Source of the DNA: UBA5862 sp002408105
Lineage (GTDB): Bacteria; Pseudomonadota; Gammaproteobacteria; Pseudomonadales; UBA5862
Length of the DNA: 25,763 nucleotides
Assembly (NCBI GenBank): GCA_034189125.1
Contig: JAXHVB010000144.1
Span: forward strand, 1-25,763
Direction of reading: 5' to 3'
The notes under the pieces were generated by a model that searched no databases, was not told where the DNA came from, and saw nothing but the letters and a program-made list of their open reading frames with translations. Below are positions 1 through 7,935 of this stretch, piece by piece. How positions within the stretch are numbered: position 1 is the stretch's first letter; each line of letters starts with the position of its first letter. The position numbers and the translations under genes were made by a program.

Positions 1-201
1 GGTGGGTTGATGGACTGGGCGCGGGTCCATTTTGGTGCCGGTGGTGTGCCGCCAGCCTTGGTGCGCGCGGAACGGTTGTGGCGTCGGCACCTGCGCGATT
101 TGGCTGATCAGGAGTGGCCGACCGAAGTTGGTGCCGCCCTTCTGGCCCTCGCCATGAACGCGTCCGATTGTGCGGCGGCACTGGGGGTGGACACTGCGTG
201 A
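1..201 (+). CDS. 3' end of an unrecognised protein (partial)
   Basis: The frame is open from the first base of the window and stops with TGA at 199-201, leaving about 66 residues. The ATG at 10-12 lies inside this open frame, so the true start is probably upstream of the window. The visible tail is Arg-, Ala- and Leu-rich and looks alpha-helical (around RAERLWRRHLRDLADQEWP), with no membrane segment and no motif I recognise. It lies directly upstream of the P450 cassette on the same strand, so it could be a regulator or an unrelated neighbour. A 212-base gap with promoter-like and operator-like elements separates it from the reductase gene, which argues against one simple operon. No function is assigned. 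Confidence 0.45.
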   Translation, partial: GGLMDWARVHFGAGGVPPALVRAERLWRRHLRDLADQEWPTEVGAALLALAMNASDCAAALGVDTA

Positions 202-238
202 TGTGCTCGCCCGACTGCTAAAAAAACCCTTTAACTGG

Positions 239-290
239 TAAGGAAATAGGTTTATCCTTATTGTGAGATTGTCGTACAATTCGACAGTCT
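239..290 (+). promoter_or_regulatory. Candidate promoter/operator of the P450 cassette (two inverted repeats)
   Basis: Two inverted repeats lie side by side in the gap before the reductase gene. The first, 239-260, is TAAGGA-N10-TCCTTA. The second, 266-290, has 9-base arms AGATTGTCG and CGACAGTCT with one mismatch around a 7-base spacer. The spacer begins with TACAAT (275-280), a good sigma-70 -10 match, while no clear -35 lies at the usual distance. A weak -35 plus a dyad centred on the -10 suggests regulated transcription, for example repression by a TetR-type dimer or activation from the first repeat. This is inferred from pattern only. The remaining bases of the 202-413 gap hold an A-run near 220-226 and nothing else obvious. 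Confidence 0.45.
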
Positions 291-413
291 GACGCAGGTG
301 GGCCGGGTTGACGCCTCTGCGTGGATGGGGCAGATTGCGCGCGCTGCAAGCTGGGTATCAGAAAGAGGGCCTGGCTGAAGCGATCAGCCCTGAAAACAGC
401 GTAGATAAGAGTT

Positions 414-1628
414 ATGAGCCGTATCGTAATCATCGGAGCCGGACAGGCCGGCGGACAGGCCGCTGCAAGTCTGCGGCAATTGGGGTGCAAAGACGACATC
501 TACATGTTCGGAGATGAGCCGCACCTGCCGTACCAGCGCCCGCTGCTCTCCAAACAGTACCTGTCGGGAGAGCACGAAGAAGGGCGTGTGTTCCTGCGTG
601 CCCGCCGGTTCTATGAGGACCAGCACATCACCCTGAGAATCGGTGAGTGCATCGAGCGCATTGATGTAGAAGCCCGCGCTGTGGTGACCGATAAGGGCGA
701 GACGCTGGAATACAGCGACCTGATTCTTGCGACCGGCAGCCGACCGCGCAGGCTGAAGATCGAAGGCAGTGACCTCGATGGCATCCACTACCTGCGCACA
801 TTGGATGACGTGGCACTGATCAAAAAGCTGATGCAGCCGAAGAAAAAGCTCGCCATCGTGGGTGGCGGATACATCGGGCTGGAAGTCGCATCGGTCGCCA
901 AGACTCTGGGGCTCGACGTGACAGTGATCGAAATGGAAGACCGCATCCTGAAGCGTGTCACCACGCCTGAAATGAGCGCTTTCTATGACCAGTTGCATAC
1001 AGGACGCGGCGTTCGCGTCTTGAAGCAAACCGGGGTCAGCGGGTTTGCCGGTGAAGACGGCCGCGTCACCAAGGTGCTTTGCGGAGATACCGAGGTGGAT
1101 GCCGACCTGGTGATCGTTGGCATCGGCATCATCCCGAATGTGGAAATCGCTGAAGCCGCTGGAATTCAGTGCGAAAATGGCATCGTGACGGACGACCACT
1201 GTCGAACCTCGGCGCCCCACGTGTACGCGGCTGGGGATTGCAGCAACCACCCCAACCCACTGTTGGGACGGCGTCTGCGCCTGGAGTCGGTCCCCAATGC
1301 CATGGACCAGGCCAAAGTGATTGCAGCCAACATCATGGGCCAGGACAAGGTCTACGCCGCAGTCCCTTGGTTTTGGTCGGACCAGTATGAACTGAAGCTG
1401 CAAATGGTCGGATTTTCTGCCGACGGTGACACCCAGGTGGTGCGTGGTGACCAAGCTGCGAATGCGTTCGCCATCTTCTATCTTAAAGGCGACAAACTGG
1501 TTGCCGTCGATGCAGTCAACTCGGCGCGTGATTTCATGGCTGGGCGCCAAATGTATGGCAAGAAATTCGATGCCCGCCGGCTGGCCGATCCGGCGGTCGA
1601 CGTGAAGGACGCTGTAATTGAGGGCTGA
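414..1628 (+). CDS. Ferredoxin reductase, FAD/NADH dependent (putidaredoxin/rubredoxin reductase type)
   Basis: This soluble 404-residue flavoprotein would move electrons from NADH to the adjacent [2Fe-2S] ferredoxin to drive the P450s. The FAD dinucleotide-binding motif GAGQAG is at residues 8-13, the ATG motif (ILATGSRPR) at about 104-112, and the NAD(H) motif GGGYIG at 150-155. The second FAD contact (VYAAGDC) ends at residue 276, and a reductase C-terminal domain follows with the PWFWSDQY signature (318-325) of putidaredoxin-reductase-like proteins. Length matches the family. It is the first gene of the cassette, 167 bases before the ferredoxin. The chosen ATG gives the Rossmann motif its usual distance from the N-terminus, although the preceding Shine-Dalgarno (AAGAG) is weak. 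The family is certain; partnership with the downstream genes is inferred from context. Confidence 0.95.
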   Translation: MSRIVIIGAGQAGGQAAASLRQLGCKDDIYMFGDEPHLPYQRPLLSKQYLSGEHEEGRVFLRARRFYEDQHITLRIGECIERIDVEARAVVTDKGETLEYSDLILATGSRPRRLKIEGSDLDGIHYLRTLDDVALIKKLMQPKKKLAIVGGGYIGLEVASVAKTLGLDVTVIEMEDRILKRVTTPEMSAFYDQLHTGRGVRVLKQTGVSGFAGEDGRVTKVLCGDTEVDADLVIVGIGIIPNVEIAEAAGIQCENGIVTDDHCRTSAPHVYAAGDCSNHPNPLLGRRLRLESVPNAMDQAKVIAANIMGQDKVYAAVPWFWSDQYELKLQMVGFSADGDTQVVRGDQAANAFAIFYLKGDKLVAVDAVNSARDFMAGRQMYGKKFDARRLADPAVDVKDAVIEG

Positions 1629-1794
1629 CCGCAGCAGTGCCGTTGGTCGCAAAATGAACTACCGCAGGGTGGCGGCCGTGGCTGCCATCGAATTCTGCGA
1701 ATTGGTCGCCGCAGGGGGCCAAGCGACAGAATGCGTTAGTGTGAAACCCAAGGGATCAAAATAAGTCACACCATTTAATACATGAGGACCATCA

Positions 1795-2115
1795 ATGGCC
1801 AAAATCACCTTTGTCAAGCATGACGGCGACAAAATCGTTCTGGACGGCGAGCCTGGCTTGTCGGTTATGAACGTGGCGGTCGACAACCTGGTGCCAGGGA
1901 TCGACGCGGACTGCGGCGGTGAGTGCAACTGCGCCACTTGCCATGTCTACGTGGATGAGAGCTGGATGCCCAAAGTTGGCATGCCGCACGACGCTGAAGA
2001 GGCCATCATGAGCCTGAACCCGGACCGTCAGCCCAACTCCCGGCTGTCGTGCCAGATCAAGATCACCGAGGACCTAGATGGCCTGGTGGTTAAATTGCCA
2101 GAGTTCCAGTTCTAA
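1795..2115 (+). CDS. [2Fe-2S] ferredoxin, adrenodoxin/putidaredoxin type
   Basis: This 106-residue electron carrier would shuttle single electrons from the reductase to the P450s. The cluster ligands follow the adrenodoxin-type spacing C-x5-C-x2-C with a distant fourth cysteine: Cys40, Cys46, Cys49 and Cys86. Cys44 is an additional cysteine inside the loop (CGGECNCATC), which I believe also occurs in other CYP153-associated ferredoxins. There is no signal peptide, so it is cytoplasmic. GAGG stands 7 bases before the ATG and supports this start. P450-1 follows after 69 bases. The 166-base gap upstream is AT-richer just before the gene and could hold an internal promoter, but no convincing -35/-10 pair was found. 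Length and sequence fit the family throughout. Confidence 0.96.
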   Translation: MAKITFVKHDGDKIVLDGEPGLSVMNVAVDNLVPGIDADCGGECNCATCHVYVDESWMPKVGMPHDAEEAIMSLNPDRQPNSRLSCQIKITEDLDGLVVKLPEFQF

Positions 2116-2184
2116 CTGGCCCATCGGAGAGGTTCTTTCAGTCGGGGCCCTGGGTCCTGCAGTTGACACCAAGAGGTATTCGCA

Positions 2185-3450
2185 ATGAGCGCAGTCGAAA
2201 AAGAGTACAACCACATGGTGGGCAAGGACCCGTATGAGGTCCCGTTGGCAGACTACGATGTTTCTCAACGCGAGTTGTTTCGGACCAACACGATGTGGGG
2301 GTTTTTTGATCGCCTGCGTCAGGAGGATCCGGTTCACTACTGCAAGGACTCAGAGTATGGCCCCTACTGGTCGGTGACCAAATTCAACGACATCATGGAA
2401 GTCGAAGGTAACCCGGAAGTGTTTTCCTCGGAGCCCTCCATCGCGATCATGGACCCGCTCGAAGACTTCCACACTCCCATGTTTATCGCCATGGATGAAC
2501 CGACGCATGGGGACCAACGCCGCACCGTTCAAGGTGTCGTCGCCCCCACGAATCTCGCCAAGATGGAAGGTTTGATCCGCGAGCGGGTGAGCGGCATCCT
2601 GGACGGGCTGCCGGTTGGTGAGACTTTCAACTGGGTCGAGCGGGTGTCGATCGAGCTGACCACTCAGATGTTGGCCACGCTGTTCGATTTCCCCTTTGAG
2701 AAGCGCCGCAAGCTCACTTTCTGGTCGGACGTTGCCACAGCAGTGCCGGGACCGGACTCTCTCATCAGTTCGTACGACGAGCGTCGCAAGATCCTGATCG
2801 AAGAGTGCGCCGCGTCCTTCATGGAACTCTGGGACCAGCGTGTCAATGAACCGCCCAAGACCGACCTCATTTCCATGCTTGCCCACGGTGAAAGCACACG
2901 GAACATGGCGCATGAGCGCCCGATGGAGTTCATTGGCAACCTGATCCTCCTCATCGTGGGCGGCAATGACACCACACGGAATTCACTGTCCGGTGGCGTG
3001 CTGTTCCTCAATGAAAACCCGGCCCAATACGACAAGCTGCGCCAGGATCCCGGGCTGATTCCGAAGATGGTCCCTGAAATCATCCGTTATCAAACTCCCT
3101 TGACCCACATGCGTCGTACCGTCACCCAGGACACCATCCTGCGCGGCAAGAAAATGAAGCAGGGGGACAAGGTGGTCATGTGGTACGTGTCTGGCAACCG
3201 CGATGACGAAATGATCGAGCGTCCGTACGACTTCGACATTGACCGGGAACGGCCGCGCCACCACTTGTCCTTCGGCATGGGAATCCACCGTTGCATGGGC
3301 AATCGGTTGGCGGAGATGCAATTGCGGATCGCTTGGGAGGAAATCCTCAAGCGGTTCCATACAGTGGAAGTGGTCGGTGAGCCCTCGCGGACCGACTCCA
3401 ACTTTGTAAAAGGCTACCTTGAACTTCCGGTTCGTGTGCACCCGCACTGA
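2185..3450 (+). CDS. Cytochrome P450, CYP153 family alkane hydroxylase, copy 1
   Basis: A 421-residue soluble P450 expected to hydroxylate the terminal carbon of medium-chain alkanes or related substrates using O2 and electrons from the ferredoxin. The haem-binding loop FGMGIHRCMG is at 363-372 with the thiolate Cys370. The I-helix oxygen-activation motif GGNDTT is at 259-264 and the K-helix ExxR is Glu298-Arg301. The segments FIAMDEP, QGVVAPTNL, LIVGGNDTTRNS and VMWYVSGNRD are CYP153 hallmarks and separate it from CYP101/CYP102-type enzymes. Length matches short bacterial CYP153A proteins. AGAGG lies 8 bases before the ATG. It carries three more residues than copies 2 and 3, at about 241-249 just before the I-helix. 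The exact substrate cannot be read from sequence. Confidence 0.95.
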   Translation: MSAVEKEYNHMVGKDPYEVPLADYDVSQRELFRTNTMWGFFDRLRQEDPVHYCKDSEYGPYWSVTKFNDIMEVEGNPEVFSSEPSIAIMDPLEDFHTPMFIAMDEPTHGDQRRTVQGVVAPTNLAKMEGLIRERVSGILDGLPVGETFNWVERVSIELTTQMLATLFDFPFEKRRKLTFWSDVATAVPGPDSLISSYDERRKILIEECAASFMELWDQRVNEPPKTDLISMLAHGESTRNMAHERPMEFIGNLILLIVGGNDTTRNSLSGGVLFLNENPAQYDKLRQDPGLIPKMVPEIIRYQTPLTHMRRTVTQDTILRGKKMKQGDKVVMWYVSGNRDDEMIERPYDFDIDRERPRHHLSFGMGIHRCMGNRLAEMQLRIAWEEILKRFHTVEVVGEPSRTDSNFVKGYLELPVRVHPH

Positions 3451-3465
3451 GGTTGTGCGTGCCCC

Positions 3466-3518
3466 TGGCCCCGCGGGGCCATTTCGGGGGGTGCGAGTTC
3501 CCGGAAATGGACTTCCGG
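3466..3518 (+). other. Intercistronic GC hairpins between P450 copies 1 and 2
   Basis: The 117-base gap contains a perfect 16-base palindrome, TGGCCCCGCGGGGCCA (3466-3481), followed by only three T residues. A second hairpin has arms CCGGAA/TTCCGG (3501-3506 and 3513-3518). Neither has a real U-tract, so efficient termination is not expected. A role in mRNA processing, partial attenuation or 3' stabilisation of the upstream segment is possible. Confidence 0.5.
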
Positions 3519-3567
3519 TGGCTGCCGCCGGGTTCGTTGAGCCAATCCTGCAGAGAGGTGACAAACC

Positions 3568-4824
3568 ATGAGTGCTGTAGAGAGAGAATATAACCACATG
3601 GTGGGCCAGGACCCTTACGCGGTCCCATTGGAAGACTACGACGTGTCCCAGTCGCAGCTGTTTCAAACCAACACCATGTGGGGTTTCTTCGACCGGCTCC
3701 GCAAGGAAGACCCGGTGCACTACTGCAAGGACTCGGAGTTCGGGCCCTATTGGTCCGTAACCAAGTTCAGCGACATCATGGAAGTGGAAGCCAACCACGA
3801 GGTGTATTCCTCGGAGCCGACCATTTCGGTGGTGGACCCTGAAGAAGACTTCGACGTTTCGATGTTCATCGCGATGGACGAGCCGAAGCATGGCGACCAG
3901 CGTCGCACTGTGCAGGGGGTGGTGGCGCCGACCAACCTGGCCAGGCTGGAACCGCTGATTCGCCAGCGTGTGAGCGAGATCCTGGACTCCCTGCCGGTGG
4001 GAGAAACGTTCAATTGGGTGGACCGCGTCTCGATCGAGCTAACCACTCAGATGCTGGCCACCTTGTTCGACTTCCCATTCGAAGACCGCCGCAAACTCAC
4101 CTACTGGTCGGACTTGGCAACGACCCGTCCAGAGCCAGGTGCTCTGGTAGAGTCGCGTGAAGAACGCCGTAGAATCTTGATCGAAGACTGCCTTGGGACC
4201 TTCACCAAGATCTGGAACGAGCGGGTCAACGCGCCGCCGTCCAACGATTTGATCTCGATGCTTGCGCACGGTGAATCCACGCGCCACATGCAGCCGTTCG
4301 AGTTCCTTGGCAACCTCATGCTGTTGATCGTTGGCGGCAACGACACCACGCGGAATTCCCTGTCGGGTGGGGTGCTGTTCCTGAACGAGAACCCAGATCA
4401 GTACGACAAGCTGCGGAACAATCAAGACCTGATCGCGAAAATGGTTCCTGAGATTATCCGTTATCAAACCCCCTTGACCCACATGCGCCGCACCGCCACC
4501 CAGGACACCATCCTGCGCGGTAAAAAGATCAAAAAGGGCGACAAGGTGGTCATGTGGTACGTGTCCGGAAACCGGGATGATGAGGTGATCGAGCGTCCGT
4601 ATGAGTTCGATATAGACCGAGAACGTCCCCGCCACCACCTGTCCTTCGGCATGGGCATCCACCGCTGCATGGGCAACCGTCTGGCCGAGATGCAGTTGCG
4701 TCTCGCCTGGGAGGAGATCCTGAAGCGCTTCCGCACCGTGGAAGTGGTTGGGGAGCCGGTGCGCACGGATTCCAATTTTGTGAAAGGCTACCTCGACCTC
4801 CCCGTGCGTGTTCACCCCTGGTGA
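3568..4824 (+). CDS. Cytochrome P450, CYP153 family alkane hydroxylase, copy 2
   Basis: A 418-residue paralogue of copy 1, close along its whole length. The haem thiolate is Cys367 in FGMGIHRCMG. GGNDTT is at 256-261 and ExxR is Glu295-Arg298. Differences from copy 1 cluster in the region after the WSD motif (about 183-200), in the residues before the I-helix (MQPFEF, three shorter), and near 285-292. The likely substrate-contact motifs TNTMWGFF, TPLTHMRR and the C-terminal NFVKGYL are the same as in copy 1. That suggests overlapping rather than novel substrate range. AGAGG stands 9 bases before the ATG. It should use the same reductase and ferredoxin. Clear family membership; substrate inferred. 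Confidence 0.95.
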   Translation: MSAVEREYNHMVGQDPYAVPLEDYDVSQSQLFQTNTMWGFFDRLRKEDPVHYCKDSEFGPYWSVTKFSDIMEVEANHEVYSSEPTISVVDPEEDFDVSMFIAMDEPKHGDQRRTVQGVVAPTNLARLEPLIRQRVSEILDSLPVGETFNWVDRVSIELTTQMLATLFDFPFEDRRKLTYWSDLATTRPEPGALVESREERRRILIEDCLGTFTKIWNERVNAPPSNDLISMLAHGESTRHMQPFEFLGNLMLLIVGGNDTTRNSLSGGVLFLNENPDQYDKLRNNQDLIAKMVPEIIRYQTPLTHMRRTATQDTILRGKKIKKGDKVVMWYVSGNRDDEVIERPYEFDIDRERPRHHLSFGMGIHRCMGNRLAEMQLRLAWEEILKRFRTVEVVGEPVRTDSNFVKGYLDLPVRVHPW

Positions 4825-4866
4825 CACCGGGTGGCTCGGTGCTAGTCAGGTGCCGCTGTTCAACCC

Positions 4867-4891
4867 GTCCAGGGGCCGAAAGCCCCTGGAC
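4867..4891 (+). other. Intercistronic hairpin between P450 copies 2 and 3
   Basis: Perfect 10-base arms GTCCAGGGGC (4867-4876) and GCCCCTGGAC (4882-4891) enclose a CGAAA loop. ACCATGG follows, with no T-run, so this is not a standard intrinsic terminator. It sits in a 105-base gap and may be an RNA processing or stability element within the P450 transcript. Confidence 0.6.
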
Positions 4892-4929
4892 ACCATGGAA
4901 GTCCACTCAAACAACCTAGGTTTAGAGCC

Positions 4930-6186
4930 ATGACCGCCGTCGAAAAACAATACAACCACATGGTGGGCAAAGACCCGTATGCAGTCCCCCTGGAAGACTA
5001 TGACGTCTCCCAGCCCGACTTGTTTTTTACCAACACGCAGTTTGGTTTTTTTGACCGTCTGCGCAAAGAAGATCCCGTTCACTACTGCAAGGACTCGGAA
5101 AACGGCCCCTACTGGTCGGTGACCAAGTTCAACGACATCATGGAAGTGGAAGGCAACCCGGAGGTGTACTCCTCAGAGCCGACCATTGCGCTTGCCGATC
5201 CGCGTGAGGACTTCCAGGTTTCGATGTTCATTGCCATGGATGAGCCGAAGCATGGTGACCAGCGTCGCACGGTACAAGGCGTGGTTGCACCCACGAACCT
5301 TGCCAAGATGGAAGGTTTGATCCGCGAGCGGGTATGCGGAATCCTGGATGGACTGCCTGTCGGTGAGACCTTCAACTGGGTGGACCGTGTCTCCATCGAG
5401 CTGACCACCCAGATGCTTGCAACACTGTTTGATTTTCCCTTCGAGGAGCGCCGCAAATTGACCTATTGGTCCGACGTGGCGACCACCTTGCCAGGCCCGG
5501 ATGCGTTGGTGTCATCGATTGAAGAGCGCCAAGAAATCCTCATTACCGAGTGCCTGCCAGCGTTCACCAAGTTGTGGAACGAGCGCGTCAACGCGCCCCC
5601 ATCCAACGACCTCATTTCGATGCTTGCCCACGGCGAGTCCACTCGACACATGCAGCCATACGAATTCCTTGGCAACCTGATGCTGCTGATCATTGGTGGC
5701 AACGACACCACGCGCAACTCGTTGTCCGGTGGCGTACTGTTCCTGAACGAAAACCCGGACCAGTACGACAAATTGCGCAGCAACCCTGGGCTGATTCCGA
5801 AGATGGTTCCGGAGATCATCCGTTATCAGACGCCGTTGACGTTCATGCGCCGCACCGCCACCCAGGACACCATCCTGCGCGGGAAGAAAATCAAGAAAGG
5901 CGAGAAAGTCGTGATGTGGTACATCTCGGGGAACCGAGACGATGAGGTCATTGAGCGTCCGTATGAGTTCGACATCGATCGAGAACGCCCCCGTCACCAC
6001 CTGTCCTTTGGCATGGGGATCCACCGTTGCATGGGCAATCGGCTTGCCGAGATGCAGCTGCGCATCACCTGGGAAGAGATCCTCAAGCGCTTCCACACGG
6101 TGGAAGTGGTCGGTGATCCAGTGCGCAACTACTCACCATTCGTCCGCGGATACGCTGAGCTGCCTGTGCGGGTCCACCCACTGTAG
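4930..6186 (+). CDS. Cytochrome P450, CYP153 family alkane hydroxylase, copy 3 (diverged contact positions)
   Basis: A 418-residue third paralogue with all catalytic elements intact: Cys367 in FGMGIHRCMG, GGNDTT at 256-261, and ExxR at Glu295-Arg298. It differs from both other copies at places that usually line the P450 pocket. TNTQFGFF replaces TNTMWGFF near residue 34-41. TPLTFMRR replaces TPLTHMRR just after ExxR. The C-terminal turn reads NYSPFVRGYAEL instead of TDSNFVKGYLEL. The core and redox-partner surfaces look conserved, so it probably shares the same electron supply but may accept other substrates. The Shine-Dalgarno is poor (TTTAGAG), suggesting weaker translation or dependence on upstream context. 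It is the last gene of the unit, followed by a strong terminator. Confidence 0.95.
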   Translation: MTAVEKQYNHMVGKDPYAVPLEDYDVSQPDLFFTNTQFGFFDRLRKEDPVHYCKDSENGPYWSVTKFNDIMEVEGNPEVYSSEPTIALADPREDFQVSMFIAMDEPKHGDQRRTVQGVVAPTNLAKMEGLIRERVCGILDGLPVGETFNWVDRVSIELTTQMLATLFDFPFEERRKLTYWSDVATTLPGPDALVSSIEERQEILITECLPAFTKLWNERVNAPPSNDLISMLAHGESTRHMQPYEFLGNLMLLIIGGNDTTRNSLSGGVLFLNENPDQYDKLRSNPGLIPKMVPEIIRYQTPLTFMRRTATQDTILRGKKIKKGEKVVMWYISGNRDDEVIERPYEFDIDRERPRHHLSFGMGIHRCMGNRLAEMQLRITWEEILKRFHTVEVVGDPVRNYSPFVRGYAELPVRVHPL

Positions 6187-6240
6187 CGGCGCTGGAGAAA
6201 AGCTCGGCGCCATGCTTTTTGGCGTACCTGCTTGACTTGG

Positions 6241-6274
6241 AAAAAAAACGGCCCGTACGCGGGCCGTTTTTTTT
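6241..6274. terminator. Strong bidirectional intrinsic terminator
   Basis: A perfect inverted repeat: eight A residues plus CGGCCCG (6241-6255), loop TACG, then CGGGCCG plus eight T residues (6260-6274). Read on either strand it is a GC stem followed by a U-tract. It lies between the last P450 (+) and the convergent selO (-) and should end transcription from both sides. Confidence 0.95.
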
Positions 6275-6345
6275 GGGGGGTATTGTGCGAGCGGTGCTTT
6301 GCGCACAGCCCGACCCAGCTGGTTGGATCGCCCCCGAGGACGCAG

Positions 6346-7812
6346 TCAGGAAGAGCAGCTGAGCTCCAGCGACTGTGCCCAAAATGGTATGGGCCCCGAC
6401 CAGGAGTCGGCCTGGGCATGCTCTTCAAAAGGGCTTTGAACCACGTACAGCAGCTGCTCGACCAACTGAAAGTCGCCCCGCTCGGCGCGCTCGATCGCAG
6501 CCTGTGCCATGTAGTTTCGCAGCACGTACTTTGGGTTCGTGCTCAACATCTTTTCTCGGCGGCTGTCTTTAGAGCTTACCGGCTCCGCATCGAGCCGGGT
6601 TCGCAAGCGATCGCGCCAGCGGAGCCAGGGTGTCGGGTCGGAAAAAAGTACGCTCGCACTGGACTTGACCATGGTGTCGGGGTCGTCCCAACTCAAAGCG
6701 CGAAAAAAGCGGGTGTAGTCGACTTGCTGGGCGTTGAGCAGCTCCAGCAGGTCGAACAGCAGTTCGCGGTCTCCCGGTTGCGCTGCGGAGAGTCCAACCT
6801 TGGCGCACAGGCGTTGTTCGTAGCTCTTCAGGTAGTGCTGCTGGTAGCGGGTCAAGGCGGCCTGGCGCTCGGTCGCATTGACCCAGGGGGACAACGCCTC
6901 AGCCAGTGCGTTGAGGTTCCACAGCCCGATGGCCGGTTGCTGATCGAAGCTGTAGCGGCCGCTGTAATCGGAATGGTTGCAGTTGTAGTCGAACCGATAG
7001 TGGTCCTGAAAGCCAAAGGGACCGAAGTCCAGCGTGTCCCCATTGATTGCCATGTTGTCGGTGTTCATCACGCCGTGGGTGAAACCCACAGCCTGCCATG
7101 CTGCGATGGTTGCTGCTGTGCGCTCAGCGACCTGCAGCAGCAGGGCCGCGGGAAAGTCCACTTCGTTGAGCAACGCGGGGAAATGGCGGGCCAGGGTGTA
7201 GTCAAGCAGTTCACCGAGGTGTCTGTGCTCGCCCCGGTGGTAAAAGTACTCGAAGTGACCGAAGCGGATGTGGGTTGTCGCCACACGCGCAATGGCGGCG
7301 CCAGTCTCGGGTGTTTCCCGCATCACGGCCAGCGGGCTGGCCACGACGCAAAGTGCCCGAGTGCTCGGGATCCCGAGCCCCGCCATGGCTTCGCTGCCCA
7401 AATATTCTCGGATGGATGAGCGCAGCACTGCACGTCCGTCTCCAGTGCGCGCATAAGGGGTGGCGCCGGCGCCTTTGATGTGCAGGTCCCAGCGTGTGTC
7501 GCCGGGTCCCACCACTTCGCCGAGAAGCAGGCCTCGCCCGTCGCCCAGCTGGGGGCTGTAGCCTCCGAACTGGTGCCCCGCGTAGGCCATGGCCAAAGGG
7601 TCGGCACCTGGAGGGATCCACTGCCCTGCGGCCATGTCGCGGCAGGCCAGGGGGACGTCATCGCCCACCCACCCGAGCAGTGCGCCCACCCTCGGGTTAT
7701 AGCTGACGAGCTGAGGATCGGGCAGGGGGTCCGGCCGAACCCGGGAATAAAAGTCCTCGGGCAAGCGCGCAAAGCTGTTGTCGAACTTCAAGCCATTCAA
7801 GGGGATGAACAC
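6346..7812 (-). CDS. selO: SelO family protein adenylyltransferase (AMPylase; YdiU/UPF0061)
   Basis: A 488-residue pseudokinase-fold enzyme that, in characterised members, transfers AMP from ATP to Ser/Thr/Tyr of target proteins and is linked to oxidative-stress responses. The residues reported for Pseudomonas syringae SelO fall at the same numbers here: Lys113 (HIKGAG), Glu136 (SIREY), Asp252 and Asn253 (NTDNM), and Asp262 (LDFGP). The C-terminus ends in SCSS, the place where eukaryotic SelO carries selenocysteine and many bacteria carry cysteine. The start is a GTG at 7812. The nearby upstream ATGs are in other frames, so GTG gives the canonical N-terminus (FDNSFARLPEDFY). It converges on the P450 unit across the shared terminator and shows no evident operon partner. 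Confidence 0.97.
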   Translation of the reverse strand: MFIPLNGLKFDNSFARLPEDFYSRVRPDPLPDPQLVSYNPRVGALLGWVGDDVPLACRDMAAGQWIPPGADPLAMAYAGHQFGGYSPQLGDGRGLLLGEVVGPGDTRWDLHIKGAGATPYARTGDGRAVLRSSIREYLGSEAMAGLGIPSTRALCVVASPLAVMRETPETGAAIARVATTHIRFGHFEYFYHRGEHRHLGELLDYTLARHFPALLNEVDFPAALLLQVAERTAATIAAWQAVGFTHGVMNTDNMAINGDTLDFGPFGFQDHYRFDYNCNHSDYSGRYSFDQQPAIGLWNLNALAEALSPWVNATERQAALTRYQQHYLKSYEQRLCAKVGLSAAQPGDRELLFDLLELLNAQQVDYTRFFRALSWDDPDTMVKSSASVLFSDPTPWLRWRDRLRTRLDAEPVSSKDSRREKMLSTNPKYVLRNYMAQAAIERAERGDFQLVEQLLYVVQSPFEEHAQADSWSGPIPFWAQSLELSCSS

Positions 7813-7935
7813 TGGGGCATTGGGGAGGCCGAGGTACCATGGCCTGAATTAAAACAGGCAAAAGTGGTGCCCGACTAGGATTGGACCCAGTGTAGGGTTG
7901 GGATGCGGGAGTGACAAGGTGGCCAGCGGTCGAAA

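Noticed and set aside
384..1652. Long open frame on the - strand opposite the ferredoxin reductase gene
   Set aside because: It mirrors a clear flavoprotein, has His/Asp-rich composition typical of antisense frames, and shows no domain.
2983..3891. Long - strand open frames across the P450 genes
   Set aside because: Similar antisense frames recur opposite each paralogous P450, as expected from codon bias in related genes; no protein family recognised.
6232..7419. 395-codon + strand open frame opposite selO
   Set aside because: It starts inside the terminator, reads through it, and lies antisense to a gene with every SelO catalytic residue.
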